Notes under the pieces: model-generated | Told to the model about the DNA's origin: nothing | The model's input: the letters and a program-made list of their open reading frames with translations, nothing else | Database searches by the model: none | DNA from: Neobacillus cucumis | GTDB lineage: Bacteria > Bacillota > Bacilli > Bacillales_B > DSM-18226 | Direction of reading: 5' to 3' | Assembly: GCF_023715505.1 (NCBI RefSeq) | Contig: NZ_JAMBOH010000005.1 | Coordinates: forward strand, 1 to 64,000 | Length of the DNA stretch: 64,000 bases | Position numbers and translations under genes: made by a program | In this document: positions 54,332 to 62,947 of the stretch, one piece after another | Numbering within the stretch: position 1 is the first letter of the stretch | How the letters are laid out: every line of letters starts with the position of its first letter

Positions 54332-55615
54332 CTAGCTACTTATGTTCTTACCTTCTTGGGTAATATCAATTGGCTCGAATGATGCCGTATCCAAATTTTT
54401 ATCTTTCGTTTCCGGAAAAACCCAAGCCCACAAACATAATGCGAAGAAAAACCCTGCTCCCATTAAAATAATCGGTTGGTACCCATAAACGGGAAAGACT
54501 GCAGCAGTAATCAAAGGCGGAGCAAATGCAAGTCCTCTTCCAATTTGAAGAGCCCAAGAAATTCCTGTACTTCTTACCTCAGTTGGAAATATCTCACTAA
54601 ATAACGAGCCGAAGATGGTAGCCCCATTAGATCCCATGTACAGGAAGAAAATAGGAACTAGTATCCAAAAAGAGTACAAGAGGGAATCCCAGGTAAAGTA
54701 AAGAAGCAAGCCGCCAGCACCCGCGATAAACGCTAAGTACGACAGAGTGATCCTTCTCCCCCACTTATCTGCTGTATATCCAGCAATAAGTGAACCCACT
54801 AACCCGGCAAAAGCTGTAAAGAATAACCACCAGGCTGTTTTCCCCATTTCGAACCCTTCATATTTTACTAGGTAAGTAGGTAAAAAGTTGGTTATTCCAT
54901 AGTACGCAAAATATTGAAAGACTGCGGCAATCAAAGCGATGATAAATGGCTTCCAAAACCGCTTCATCCCAAACTTTTTCTTAAAACTGACTGCACTGGT
55001 GTTTTTTATCGTCTTTTCCCATACTTTCGATTCTTCGACATCCCGTCTAAGAAATAATGCTATTAAAATAGGAAGTGCGGATATGGCAAAGGTCCATCTC
55101 CAGCCAATAACTGGTAATATAAACCCTCCTATGAGTGCACCCATAAAAATTCCTATATAGGCTCCACCATAGAGAAGGCTGCTCCAAAATCCCCTTTGCT
55201 TCGTTGGTACCACTTCACTAACTAAGGCCTGACCCGCTCCATATTCACCGCCAAGCCCAAAACCTGCAACTGCTGTCCAAATCACTAACCATGCATAATC
55301 AAAGGTAAATGCTCTCATTAATGTAGCAATACAAAAGATGACTAGAGTCCATATCAGGATTTTTTTTCGGCCGATCTTATCTCCCAAAATCCCAAAAATA
55401 ATTCCACCCAGCGCAAGGAAACCCAATTGGACTGAAAACAAAGAAGCAACTTGTTCCGTAGTTAAAGACAGGGATGCAGCCATTGGAATGACTAAAAAAC
55501 TAAGGACAAAAACCTCATAGTAATCAAAGATCCAGCCAATATAAGCACCAAAAAAGACTTTATACTTAGCGGAGTCCATTTTTTCCGGTTGATTTGGATA
55601 ATTTGTTGTGCTCAG
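54332..55615 (-). CDS. MFS transporter, probable carboxylate/aromatic acid carrier
   Basis: This protein of 415 residues from ATG 55579 has 12 predicted helices and the MFS loop motif GDKIGRKKIL after helix 2. GLGLGGEYGAGQAL and TKQRGFW are seen in the metabolite-H+ symporter group. I extend the gene to a CTG at 55615, since a strong GGGGAGG lies 8 bases upstream of that codon while ATG 55579 has no good site; this adds 12 residues (beginning STTNYPNQ after the start). The neighbours suggest an organic acid is imported. Confidence 0.78.
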   Translation of the reverse strand: MSTTNYPNQPEKMDSAKYKVFFGAYIGWIFDYYEVFVLSFLVIPMAASLSLTTEQVASLFSVQLGFLALGGIIFGILGDKIGRKKILIWTLVIFCIATLMRAFTFDYAWLVIWTAVAGFGLGGEYGAGQALVSEVVPTKQRGFWSSLLYGGAYIGIFMGALIGGFILPVIGWRWTFAISALPILIALFLRRDVEESKVWEKTIKNTSAVSFKKKFGMKRFWKPFIIALIAAVFQYFAYYGITNFLPTYLVKYEGFEMGKTAWWLFFTAFAGLVGSLIAGYTADKWGRRITLSYLAFIAGAGGLLLYFTWDSLLYSFWILVPIFFLYMGSNGATIFGSLFSEIFPTEVRSTGISWALQIGRGLAFAPPLITAAVFPVYGYQPIILMGAGFFFALCLWAWVFPETKDKNLDTASFEPIDITQEGKNISS

Positions 55616-55757
55616 TATAAGATCCTCCCCACTTTAAGCATTTTTTGTTGCAATTAACTCTAGGTAATACTTATAGAAGTCCGGCCAATGAACTCTATCA
55701 ACAAAAGTCCTAGCACGGGTTAAGAATACAAATTTCATATAAGATTGTTACCATTAT

Positions 55758-56195
55758 TTATTCAAAATTTTTGATCACTTCTAATGCGGCTTCACATACC
55801 TGCATATCATGTGTATAGTGTCCACCACTAACTCCGATACCACCGATCAGCTCGCCATTAATTTTAATAGGAAAACCTCCCCCGAAAATAACCAATCTTT
55901 CGGTGTGCACAATTCCATGAAGCAATGGTGGGTCATTCTTAATTTGGTCGTACCATTCATGTGTCGGTCTGTTATAAGCAGCTGCGGAAAAGGCTTTATT
56001 CTGCGAAATCTCCAAACTTAGCACTGGTGCACCGTCCATTGCCGCAAATGCTTTTATATTACCTGGTTTATCAACAATCGCAATGCTAAACGGGATTCCG
56101 AGTTCCTCTCCCTTAGCTAAGGCTGCTTCTAACAATTTATTTGCCAATGCTAGACTAATATTTTTTGTTTCTACTACTGTTTTTAAATTTGTCAT
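55758..56195 (-). CDS. GlcG/HbpS family protein (DUF336)
   Basis: This 145-residue protein of the GlcG/HbpS (heme-degrading or corrinoid-associated) family has the family stretch FSIAIVDKPGNIKAFAAMDGAPVLS and an ending with GGFPIKINGELIGGIGVSGG. The start at 56195 is chosen for GGAAGGGG upstream. Members are often encoded beside glycolate, propanediol or other carboxylate catabolic enzymes, as here. Function is uncertain. It has no signal peptide. Confidence 0.85.
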   Translation of the reverse strand: MTNLKTVVETKNISLALANKLLEAALAKGEELGIPFSIAIVDKPGNIKAFAAMDGAPVLSLEISQNKAFSAAAYNRPTHEWYDQIKNDPPLLHGIVHTERLVIFGGGFPIKINGELIGGIGVSGGHYTHDMQVCEAALEVIKNFE

Positions 56196-56231
56196 GTTTC
56201 TTTCCCCTTCCAACTATTAAAATTAATATTT

Positions 56232-56969
56232 TTATATGTTAACTGGCCTACCGCTGCCAAATGCTTCAACGGCAGTGGCTGTTACAGCAACAGATTTAGG
56301 TAAACATAAATCTACAATGACATGGGCGATATCTATCGGTCGCAGCCAATTGTCTTTATTCACATCAGGCGCTAAATCCTGCATCATCTTTGTGTCGACA
56401 GGACCTGGACAGACAGCATTTACTCTAATTTTGTAAGGTTTTAATTCTTCACCCAATGCTTTCGTGAAACCGATGACCGCATATTTTGAAGTAATATATG
56501 CACTTCGATCAGGACCACCTTTCGTTCCCCATATAGATGAAAGATTAATAATTACACCATTCTTTTTTTCAATCATTTTCGGCACCACTGCTCGTGAACA
56601 TAAGAAGCTTCCTTTTACATTGACATCTTGTAAAAAGTCCCATTCTTCGACGCTTGTTTCAAGAAATGGTTTTAAACTCATTACACCGGCATTATTTACT
56701 AATATGTCAACGGAGCCGAGTTTTTCTTCTGTTTCTTGGACTGCTTGAAAGACATTGAATTCGGAACGAACATCTCCGACGATGGAGATGGCTTCCCTTT
56801 TTAATTCATCAATAATATAAGCAGCCGTATCCTTGCATTCCGCTTCGTTATCTGAAAAAATAGCTATTTTGGCACCTTGTTTGGCTAAAAGAATACAGGT
56901 TTCTCTGCCAATTCCCCTGCCGCCGCCAGTCACAAAAGCTACCTTGTCTTTTAATTCCAAGCAAATCAT
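56232..56969 (-). CDS. SDR-family dehydrogenase/reductase
   Basis: This 245-residue classical short-chain dehydrogenase has the cofactor motif TGGGRGIGRE, NNAG (residues about 92-95), the catalytic Ser in NLSSIWG, and Tyr-x-x-x-Lys in SAYITSKYA. The residue after the second strand (FSDN) suggests NAD preference. It would oxidise a hydroxy-acid or hydroxy-acyl intermediate of the local pathway. The substrate is unknown. Start at 56969. Confidence 0.85.
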   Translation of the reverse strand: MICLELKDKVAFVTGGGRGIGRETCILLAKQGAKIAIFSDNEAECKDTAAYIIDELKREAISIVGDVRSEFNVFQAVQETEEKLGSVDILVNNAGVMSLKPFLETSVEEWDFLQDVNVKGSFLCSRAVVPKMIEKKNGVIINLSSIWGTKGGPDRSAYITSKYAVIGFTKALGEELKPYKIRVNAVCPGPVDTKMMQDLAPDVNKDNWLRPIDIAHVIVDLCLPKSVAVTATAVEAFGSGRPVNI

Positions 56970-57013
56970 CCTTCCCTTTAAGACAAATTATAATTGGCTT
57001 TTTTTTAGCTTGA

Positions 57014-58435
57014 TTAAACTTCGAGTTTCTTTGATTGACTCACATAGGTAACCGCATGTTCGCCTGCACGGCGTCCAAATACGAGTCCCCTTAATACCGA
57101 TGTTCCGCCTGGATACTTTCCGTAATAGAGTCCAGCTATTTCACCTGTTGCATATAAACCAGGAATGGCATCCTGATCTTGCGATAAGACGCGGCCATTT
57201 GTATCGGTAGCTAAACCGCCATTGGTGAAAACATTCGAGCAGACAATAGGATAAGCAATATAGGGTGCCTGGTTGATTGGGATTGCCCAATTAGACTTTG
57301 GCGGAGTTATTCCGACCGTTTGTTTACCATCCTTTTTATCCCAGTGAAATTCACCAGGTTGAATGGCCGCATTATAGTCTTCCACGGTAGCCGTTAATTG
57401 TTCAACCGGCACGCCTATCTTCTCGGCTAATTCTTCAAGCGTGTCAGCAACAATAGCGGGTTTATCCGTTTCTACTGCGCGCTCATAATTTGGAATATCA
57501 TACATTTTTTGATCGCCGATCATATAGGCAATATGACCAGGAAGATCATGGAAGATCTTTCGGGCTACTTCTTCATATTGCTCGTCGACGGTGGTTTTTC
57601 CCTCATCGACAAAACGGTTTCCATTTTGATCGACCAAAATGAAGTAAGGATAGGTCATGACAGCCGCTTCTTCCCGCTTACTTCTTGGGTCGACTGGTTC
57701 AGCATGGAACGAATCAAACTGGCCAGCTGTTTTGGCCCCGATTGCCATCGCCATCCGAATGCCTTCCCCCTTATTGAATAATCCGCCCTCGGCAACTGTC
57801 CGAATCTTATGGGCATCTCTGCCAACATATTGGGCCATCATCTCCTGATTTCCCTGGAATCCACCGGATGCTAATACAACTGCTCCGACTGTTAATTGAA
57901 GGGATGTCCCGCCTTTTACACGAATCATTAACCCATTGACAGCACCTTCATCATCAAGAAGTAATTTCCAGGCAGTAGCTTCGTAAATAATTTCAACACC
58001 GAGTCCACCAGCACGGCGGGCTAAGGTGTCAACAATCGCCCGACCGCCGCCCACAGGCAATAATCGCGGCTTTGATGCGGTTAAAAACATCGTTGGCAGG
58101 TAGTCGAATTCAACCCCTTTTTCCTCTACCCACCGTAGTGTACTGCCGGCATTTTGGGCGAGAGTTTCTATGTACTCCCGATCGGAATAGTTGTCTGAGA
58201 AAGCCAGCATATCTTCTACGAAGTTGTCGGCTACTTCATCGAGATTTTTCATCCGCATATAAGAGGCAGTCCAACGGGAGTTTCCGCCCCTATGATCATA
58301 ATCAGCTCGTTCCAGGATGGCGATTTTTAAGTTTTTATTGGATTTCTTCGCCGTTTCTGCAGCAGATAAAGCTGCTGAGGTCCCAGCCACTCCACATCCA
58401 ATTACTACAATGTCATAATCTACTTCTCTCACCAC
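57014..58435 (-). CDS. TcuA-like FAD flavoprotein (paralog 2)
   Basis: This 473-residue flavoprotein of the fumarate reductase superfamily is most like tricarballylate dehydrogenase TcuA. It has DIVVIGCGVAGTSAALSAAE (FAD motif), HRGGNSRWTASYMRMK, GNRFVDEGKTT and the end GLYATGEIAGLYYGKYPGGTSVLRGLVFGR. Start is the first of two GTG codons (58435), 8 bases after GAGGAGG. TcuA normally oxidises tricarballylate to cis-aconitate; a similar desaturation of another carboxylate is possible. It is 26 bp after the lyase gene. Confidence 0.83.
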   Translation of the reverse strand: MVREVDYDIVVIGCGVAGTSAALSAAETAKKSNKNLKIAILERADYDHRGGNSRWTASYMRMKNLDEVADNFVEDMLAFSDNYSDREYIETLAQNAGSTLRWVEEKGVEFDYLPTMFLTASKPRLLPVGGGRAIVDTLARRAGGLGVEIIYEATAWKLLLDDEGAVNGLMIRVKGGTSLQLTVGAVVLASGGFQGNQEMMAQYVGRDAHKIRTVAEGGLFNKGEGIRMAMAIGAKTAGQFDSFHAEPVDPRSKREEAAVMTYPYFILVDQNGNRFVDEGKTTVDEQYEEVARKIFHDLPGHIAYMIGDQKMYDIPNYERAVETDKPAIVADTLEELAEKIGVPVEQLTATVEDYNAAIQPGEFHWDKKDGKQTVGITPPKSNWAIPINQAPYIAYPIVCSNVFTNGGLATDTNGRVLSQDQDAIPGLYATGEIAGLYYGKYPGGTSVLRGLVFGRRAGEHAVTYVSQSKKLEV

Positions 58436-58461
58436 TTCAAGTTCCTCCTCTAAATAAGTTT

Positions 58462-59349
58462 TTACTTGTTAATTAATGACTGATTTTCAGAATACTTGTT
58501 TTCCCATTCTTTAATTTGGTTGAGTTTAAAGAGGGATTGGCGCTCTTCCCATGTACAGATCAACTCGTGAACATTCTCTTGTGAACCCTCTGCTTTTAAG
58601 ATTTTCAGGGACTCCGTAATACCCTTAATCGCTGAACGAAGAACGGTATTGGCGCAAAGCATGATCTTAAAGCCAATCTCTTCCGCTTCTTTTAAAGAAA
58701 CGAGCGGGGTTTTACCGCCCTCTACTAGATTAATGATCTGTGGGATGCCTGTTAAAGAACTGGTTATTTGCCTAAGTTGTTCGATTGTTGTAGGCGCTTC
58801 CACAAAAATGATGTCGGCACCAGCATCCTTATAGGCATGCGCCCTTTCTATTGCATCATCAATCCCATTAACAGCTAAAGCATCTGTTCTAGCAATGATG
58901 GCTAGATTTTCGTCATGTCTTGTGTCCACTGCTGCCTTGATCTTTCCTATCATTTCTCCCTTTGATATGACATCTTTTCCGTTGAAATGGCCACATTTCT
59001 TCGGCGACACCTGGTCTTCCATTTGAATAGCCGCAACACCTGCTCGTTCAAACTCACGAACTGTCCGCATAACATTAATGGCATTGCCAAACCCTGTATC
59101 GGCATCCACAACAATCGGAACTGTTGTCACATCTGCCATTCGGGCAACGATATCGACCACTTCTTTTAAGGAAGTCAAACCGACGTCCGCCCATCCTAAT
59201 TGGGCATTGGAAATGCCGGCGCCAGTCGCATAAATGGCGTGAAACCCGATTTCTTCTATTAATCTAGCTGACATCGCGTCATACGCACCCGGCACGATAA
59301 ATGATCCCCTTTGTTTCAAAAGTTCCTGGAACTTTTTTGTTTTATTCAT
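58462..59349 (-). CDS. Isocitrate lyase/PEP mutase family C-C lyase
   Basis: This 295-residue (beta/alpha)8 enzyme has the KKCGH active-site loop (Cys119) and VDADTGFG (Asp82, Asp84 for Mg2+). Members cleave 2-methylisocitrate, 2,3-dimethylmalate or oxaloacetate-like acids; the KxCGH loop shows a lyase rather than a phosphomutase. The length fits methylisocitrate or dimethylmalate lyase. With the MmgE/PrpD gene upstream it resembles a dehydratase-lyase pair. Start ATG 59349. Confidence 0.87.
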   Translation of the reverse strand: MNKTKKFQELLKQRGSFIVPGAYDAMSARLIEEIGFHAIYATGAGISNAQLGWADVGLTSLKEVVDIVARMADVTTVPIVVDADTGFGNAINVMRTVREFERAGVAAIQMEDQVSPKKCGHFNGKDVISKGEMIGKIKAAVDTRHDENLAIIARTDALAVNGIDDAIERAHAYKDAGADIIFVEAPTTIEQLRQITSSLTGIPQIINLVEGGKTPLVSLKEAEEIGFKIMLCANTVLRSAIKGITESLKILKAEGSQENVHELICTWEERQSLFKLNQIKEWENKYSENQSLINK

Positions 59350-59552
59350 TTATTGGGTCTCCTTTTTTATTAATGCATATTTAAATTTTAGAAAATTAAA
59401 ACATTAATTACAAAGGTAAAAATCATTGAACTTTTGGCAATTTTCCAATAATTTTTATCAGTCTTTCTTTAGAAAATCAATTTAATAGTTTTTGAAAATG
59501 GTGAAAAATTATTAAAAAGTGGTAAATTGTTTCTTACTGATTAATTTCCAAA
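59350..59552. other. Intergenic gap between PrpD-like and lyase genes
   Basis: AT-rich and without a gene. A promoter for the six-gene block from the lyase to the racemase-fold gene may be here, but I cannot identify a clear -35/-10. Confidence 0.4.
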
Positions 59553-60929
59553 TTAATGGTGAATGAGAGGTAATTTATTTAATAAGTCATAATCAAGACT
59601 ATTACTTATCGTTTTCCATACCTCTTCAGGATCATCTATGTTTGCAAATAAACAACAATCAATAAATTTATTCTTAACTTCATCAAAAGTCACTATAGGA
59701 AGGCAACGTTCTATATGTCTTTTAGTTCCTTGAGCAGTTATTATCTTAATATCACCTTGAGGAAGCCCAAGAGTATTAGGTTGTGTATTTTCAATCCTTA
59801 CAAGCTTTGACAATTCTAATACTTGCGAATCCATAAGCGCCTTATCTGTTAAATTATTCAAATTGACATTTCCATGTACAAATGTAAATGCAACCATAAA
59901 AGGGATACTAAATTTAGCATCTTGTAATGTTTTGGGGTGGCAACGCTCCGGCATTGGATGACATAACATACTTGCCGTTTCATTTACTCCGATTACAAGG
60001 TTTTCGATTTGATTGTGTTTTACTTCATTACGAAGGACTAGCGTCGATTTTATGTAAGGGTGTGAATAACGACAGCTAGGGAAAAGTTTTATTGATGTAT
60101 CTGAAAATGCCCACGTTTCAGTATCTAATAATATTTTTCGTTGACCTTCGCTTAGATTTTTTCCAAAATAGTTTCGAAAAAGACCTGTTTTACCATCCAA
60201 GCTACTCGCTGGAGCCGACACTCCCTCTCGAGCCAAAAATGCTGCTTGAACACCTCCCATAGATGCAAAGGCAGGATAAATCGACCTAGCTTTAGAACCT
60301 ACACCAACTCCTGGCTCTTTTCCACCAGCTAATTGCATGTAAGCTAGACCCAAGGCATGAACTAATTTAGAATCATCTAACCCAAGAACAAGACCGGCAG
60401 TGATTGCGGCACCAAGATAACCAAAAAGTTGACTTAAAAACCATTTGGAATCAACGCCTGTACCTCTAGGTTCAATCGCATATCCAAGCCGGCAAATTAA
60501 CTCATTTCCTAGTCCTACCGCAGTGACAAGATCCGTAGTTCTAGAATCTTCAATGTCAGCAGCAGCTAATGCAGACGCTAAAATAATTGGAGTAGGATGT
60601 ATTCTCGCTAAATCATTTATATCGTCAAAATCTAGTGCATGTGCCAAAGCAGTATTGGAAAATGCTGCATAGGCAGGAGGTAATTGATGTCCACTTCCAA
60701 TTACTCGGCCAGCGCCACCTTCTACTCCCACAGATATCCCAGATATCGATTGTAAGGCTATAGGTGCTCCTTTATGAGCCGCCAATGAGATTCCTATAGT
60801 ATCAGAAATATGAAGTATTACCTTTTTACGGACTTCCTCTGGCAAACCACGTTTTTGTCTTTGGCGAATGGCATTAATAATATCAAAGCTCAATGATGAC
60901 AAATATAAGCCCTCCCAAATATTTCTCAA
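59553..60929 (-). CDS. MmgE/PrpD family protein
   Basis: This 458-residue protein of the MmgE/PrpD group includes 2-methylcitrate dehydratase and immune-responsive cis-aconitate decarboxylase relatives. Marks are an N-terminal ISDTIGISLAAHKG, the segment AYAAFSNTALAHALDFDDIND with the HALDFDD signature, and FPSCRYSHPYI in the middle. It would dehydrate or decarboxylate a citrate-like acid in the pathway. The start is uncertain; ATG 60929 is the longest, and a downstream start is possible. Confidence 0.85.
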   Translation of the reverse strand: MRNIWEGLYLSSLSFDIINAIRQRQKRGLPEEVRKKVILHISDTIGISLAAHKGAPIALQSISGISVGVEGGAGRVIGSGHQLPPAYAAFSNTALAHALDFDDINDLARIHPTPIILASALAAADIEDSRTTDLVTAVGLGNELICRLGYAIEPRGTGVDSKWFLSQLFGYLGAAITAGLVLGLDDSKLVHALGLAYMQLAGGKEPGVGVGSKARSIYPAFASMGGVQAAFLAREGVSAPASSLDGKTGLFRNYFGKNLSEGQRKILLDTETWAFSDTSIKLFPSCRYSHPYIKSTLVLRNEVKHNQIENLVIGVNETASMLCHPMPERCHPKTLQDAKFSIPFMVAFTFVHGNVNLNNLTDKALMDSQVLELSKLVRIENTQPNTLGLPQGDIKIITAQGTKRHIERCLPIVTFDEVKNKFIDCCLFANIDDPEEVWKTISNSLDYDLLNKLPLIHH

Positions 60930-61004
60930 AATAGTTTTCCAAATAAAAAATCCTTCCTGCTTTCATATCTAAGGGAGTAGATGAAAACTTTAATTTCAGT
61001 ATTA

Positions 61005-61793
61005 TTAAGTTGCGATCTGCTCCTTTTTTGGTTCTTGAACTAATAAACAAGCTGTCAAACTGTTAATGGACGTTTGTAATAAAGCAGGCTCAATACTTTT
61101 GCATTTTTCCATCGCCACTGGACAACGAGTATGAAAATGGCAGCCTTGTGGGGGGTTTGAAGGACTTGGCAAGTCTCCCTGTAAGATAATTCGTTCTCTT
61201 TCTCTCATTTCTGGATTAGGTTGAGGTACAGCCGAGAACAGTGCTTTAGTATAGGGATGACGTGGAGATTCAAATAATTCCTCTGTCTTGGCATATTCAA
61301 TAATTCTTCCGAGATACATCACAGCAATTTTATCACTAATATGTTTAACAGCTTGGATTCCATGAGCAATAAAAATATAAGATAATCCAAAATCTTGTTG
61401 AATTTCTTTTAATAGATTTAAGATTTGAGCTTTGGGCACGTCCAGCGCTGAAACCGGCTCATCACAAACAATCAGTTTTGGCCTTAAAGCAAGCGCACGT
61501 GCAATCCCAATTCTTTGCCTTTGTCCACCGGAGAATTCAATAGGGTACCGAGTGCCATGGTAGGAAGCGAGCCCAACTCTTTCGAGTAATTCATCCACCC
61601 TTTTCTTAATTTCTTTTTTTGAGCCAATTTTATGCAGAAAAAGCGGTTCAGCAATAATATTGGCTACTGTCATTCTTGGATTCAATGACGAGTAGGGATC
61701 TTGAAAAATCATTTGTAGATTTTTTCCTAATTCCTTTTTGTTTTTGTAATCACTTAATCTTTTTACATCAAATAGGATTTCACCACTGGACAT
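61005..61793 (-). pseudogene. Truncated oligopeptide/dipeptide ABC ATPase (OppF/DppF-like)
   Basis: These 262 residues are the C-terminal three-quarters of an OppF-type ATPase: Q-loop MIFQDPYSSLNPRMTV, signature FSGGQRQRIGIARAL, Walker B LIVCDEPVSALD and the oligopeptide C-terminal CHFHTRCP segment. The Walker A loop and everything before it are missing, so it cannot bind ATP normally. The coding sequence stops at IS3 remnants (61810 onward), and no permease or binding-protein gene remains. I judge it inactive. Confidence 0.88.
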
Positions 61794-61809
61794 TCTCTTG
61801 TAAAAAAAA

Positions 61810-62005
61810 GAATCCTCTGAACCCGAAAAACTTCAGCAGGAAAATCGCTTGTTGAGAATCGAAAATGAGTACCTAAAAAAGCCAAAAGCCTTAATACAGT
61901 TCCCTCGATACCGATAAAAGCAATCGTAAGTAGTCACTGAATTAAGGCGGAAATATCGGTTGTCTGAAATCTTAAACATTGCCGTTCTACCTAAATGTAA
62001 AAGTC
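61810..62005 (+). mobile_element. IS3-type (IS150-like) transposase remnant
   Basis: Plus-strand codons read EPEKLQQENRLLRIENEYLKK, the end of an IS3 OrfA. After a frame break, VTELRRKYRLSEILNIAVLPK follows, the start of OrfB. Stops and a frame change show it is decayed, and both ends are missing. It adjoins the truncated oligopeptide ABC gene. Confidence 0.8.
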
Positions 62006-62045
62006 TAACGCGTTATGCAGATGCTGCCGTAAATTCTTATCAATA

Positions 62046-62915
62046 TCATCCATTCCATACAAAATTGAATTTCGAAGAATGTAACCAATCCCTATCGCAA
62101 ATAGTATCTCTTTTATCTTCCGTTAACCGCTGGTGCCAAGTAAGCGAAACCGCTGTATCACTATTCAGGAATAGTTCCAAAACATTTAGTAGCGGGATCA
62201 TTTCGTTTTCACCTGTCACAAGTACCTCTATTTCTTGTGAATGACATCCACTTGTTAACGTAACAGCATATTTGCCCTGCCCTGGCAGGGTATAGTAAGG
62301 TTTAACTTTTAACGCACTTCCGTCCCATTCACAGCCAACTTCATAAAAACGTCCTAAAAAGTCAGGTAAATCTTCCACATTTCCCTTTGATAATTTTTCT
62401 CTAATGCTTGTTGAGCTAATTTTCTCTCCGCGGCATTCAACTTTATTTACTTTCGTAACTTCAAGGATTCCGCCTGAATCTCTTTTCAATCGATCCATAT
62501 TCCCTTCACCACGAAAGCCATACGTATAATCAAAACCTGCAACTGCATGGACGACACCGAGATCGAGTAAATATTTAGCAGCAAACTTTTCTGGCGACAG
62601 CGATGCGAACTCCCGATCGAATTCAACAATATAAAAAATATCGACACCAAGTTCAGAGAACAGTTTCTCTTTATCAGGTAACGGCATTAGATATTCTACT
62701 TTTGTTTTCCCATTCGATAAAACGGTTTTGGGATGTGGAAAGAAACTCATTACCGTTAAGAGTAGATTTTCCTCTTTTGCCTTCCTAAAAGCTGTTTGAA
62801 TGACTTTACGGTGGCCGATATGAATACCATCAAAAAATCCTAGCGCCATGATACTTGATTTTGCTTTTTGCTGCCAGTGCATCAGATTATCGGGATTCAA
62901 ATAAATCGTTTCCAT
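62046..62915 (-). CDS. FAD synthetase-like protein lacking a flavokinase signature
   Basis: This 289-residue protein has the nucleotidyltransferase domain of RibF: GFFDGIHIGHRKV (the HxGH active site), SFFPHPKTVLS, GFDYTYGFRGEGN and STSIREKLSKGN. The usual C-terminal riboflavin kinase domain with its PTAN motif is not recognisable; the last 110 residues differ. It could make FAD from FMN or act as a dedicated FAD provider for the flavoenzymes in this cluster. Start ATG 62915 with GGAGG upstream. Confidence 0.78.
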   Translation of the reverse strand: METIYLNPDNLMHWQQKAKSSIMALGFFDGIHIGHRKVIQTAFRKAKEENLLLTVMSFFPHPKTVLSNGKTKVEYLMPLPDKEKLFSELGVDIFYIVEFDREFASLSPEKFAAKYLLDLGVVHAVAGFDYTYGFRGEGNMDRLKRDSGGILEVTKVNKVECRGEKISSTSIREKLSKGNVEDLPDFLGRFYEVGCEWDGSALKVKPYYTLPGQGKYAVTLTSGCHSQEIEVLVTGENEMIPLLNVLELFLNSDTAVSLTWHQRLTEDKRDTICDRDWLHSSKFNFVWNG

Positions 62916-62947
62916 GCAGGTGCCTCCTTCTTATTTCACATTAAGCT

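Noticed and set aside
59421..59460. Sigma-54 (SigL) promoter before the catabolic genes
   Set aside because: TTGGCA occurs but the matching TTGC at the right spacing is missing, and it lies on the plus strand while the genes run on the minus strand.
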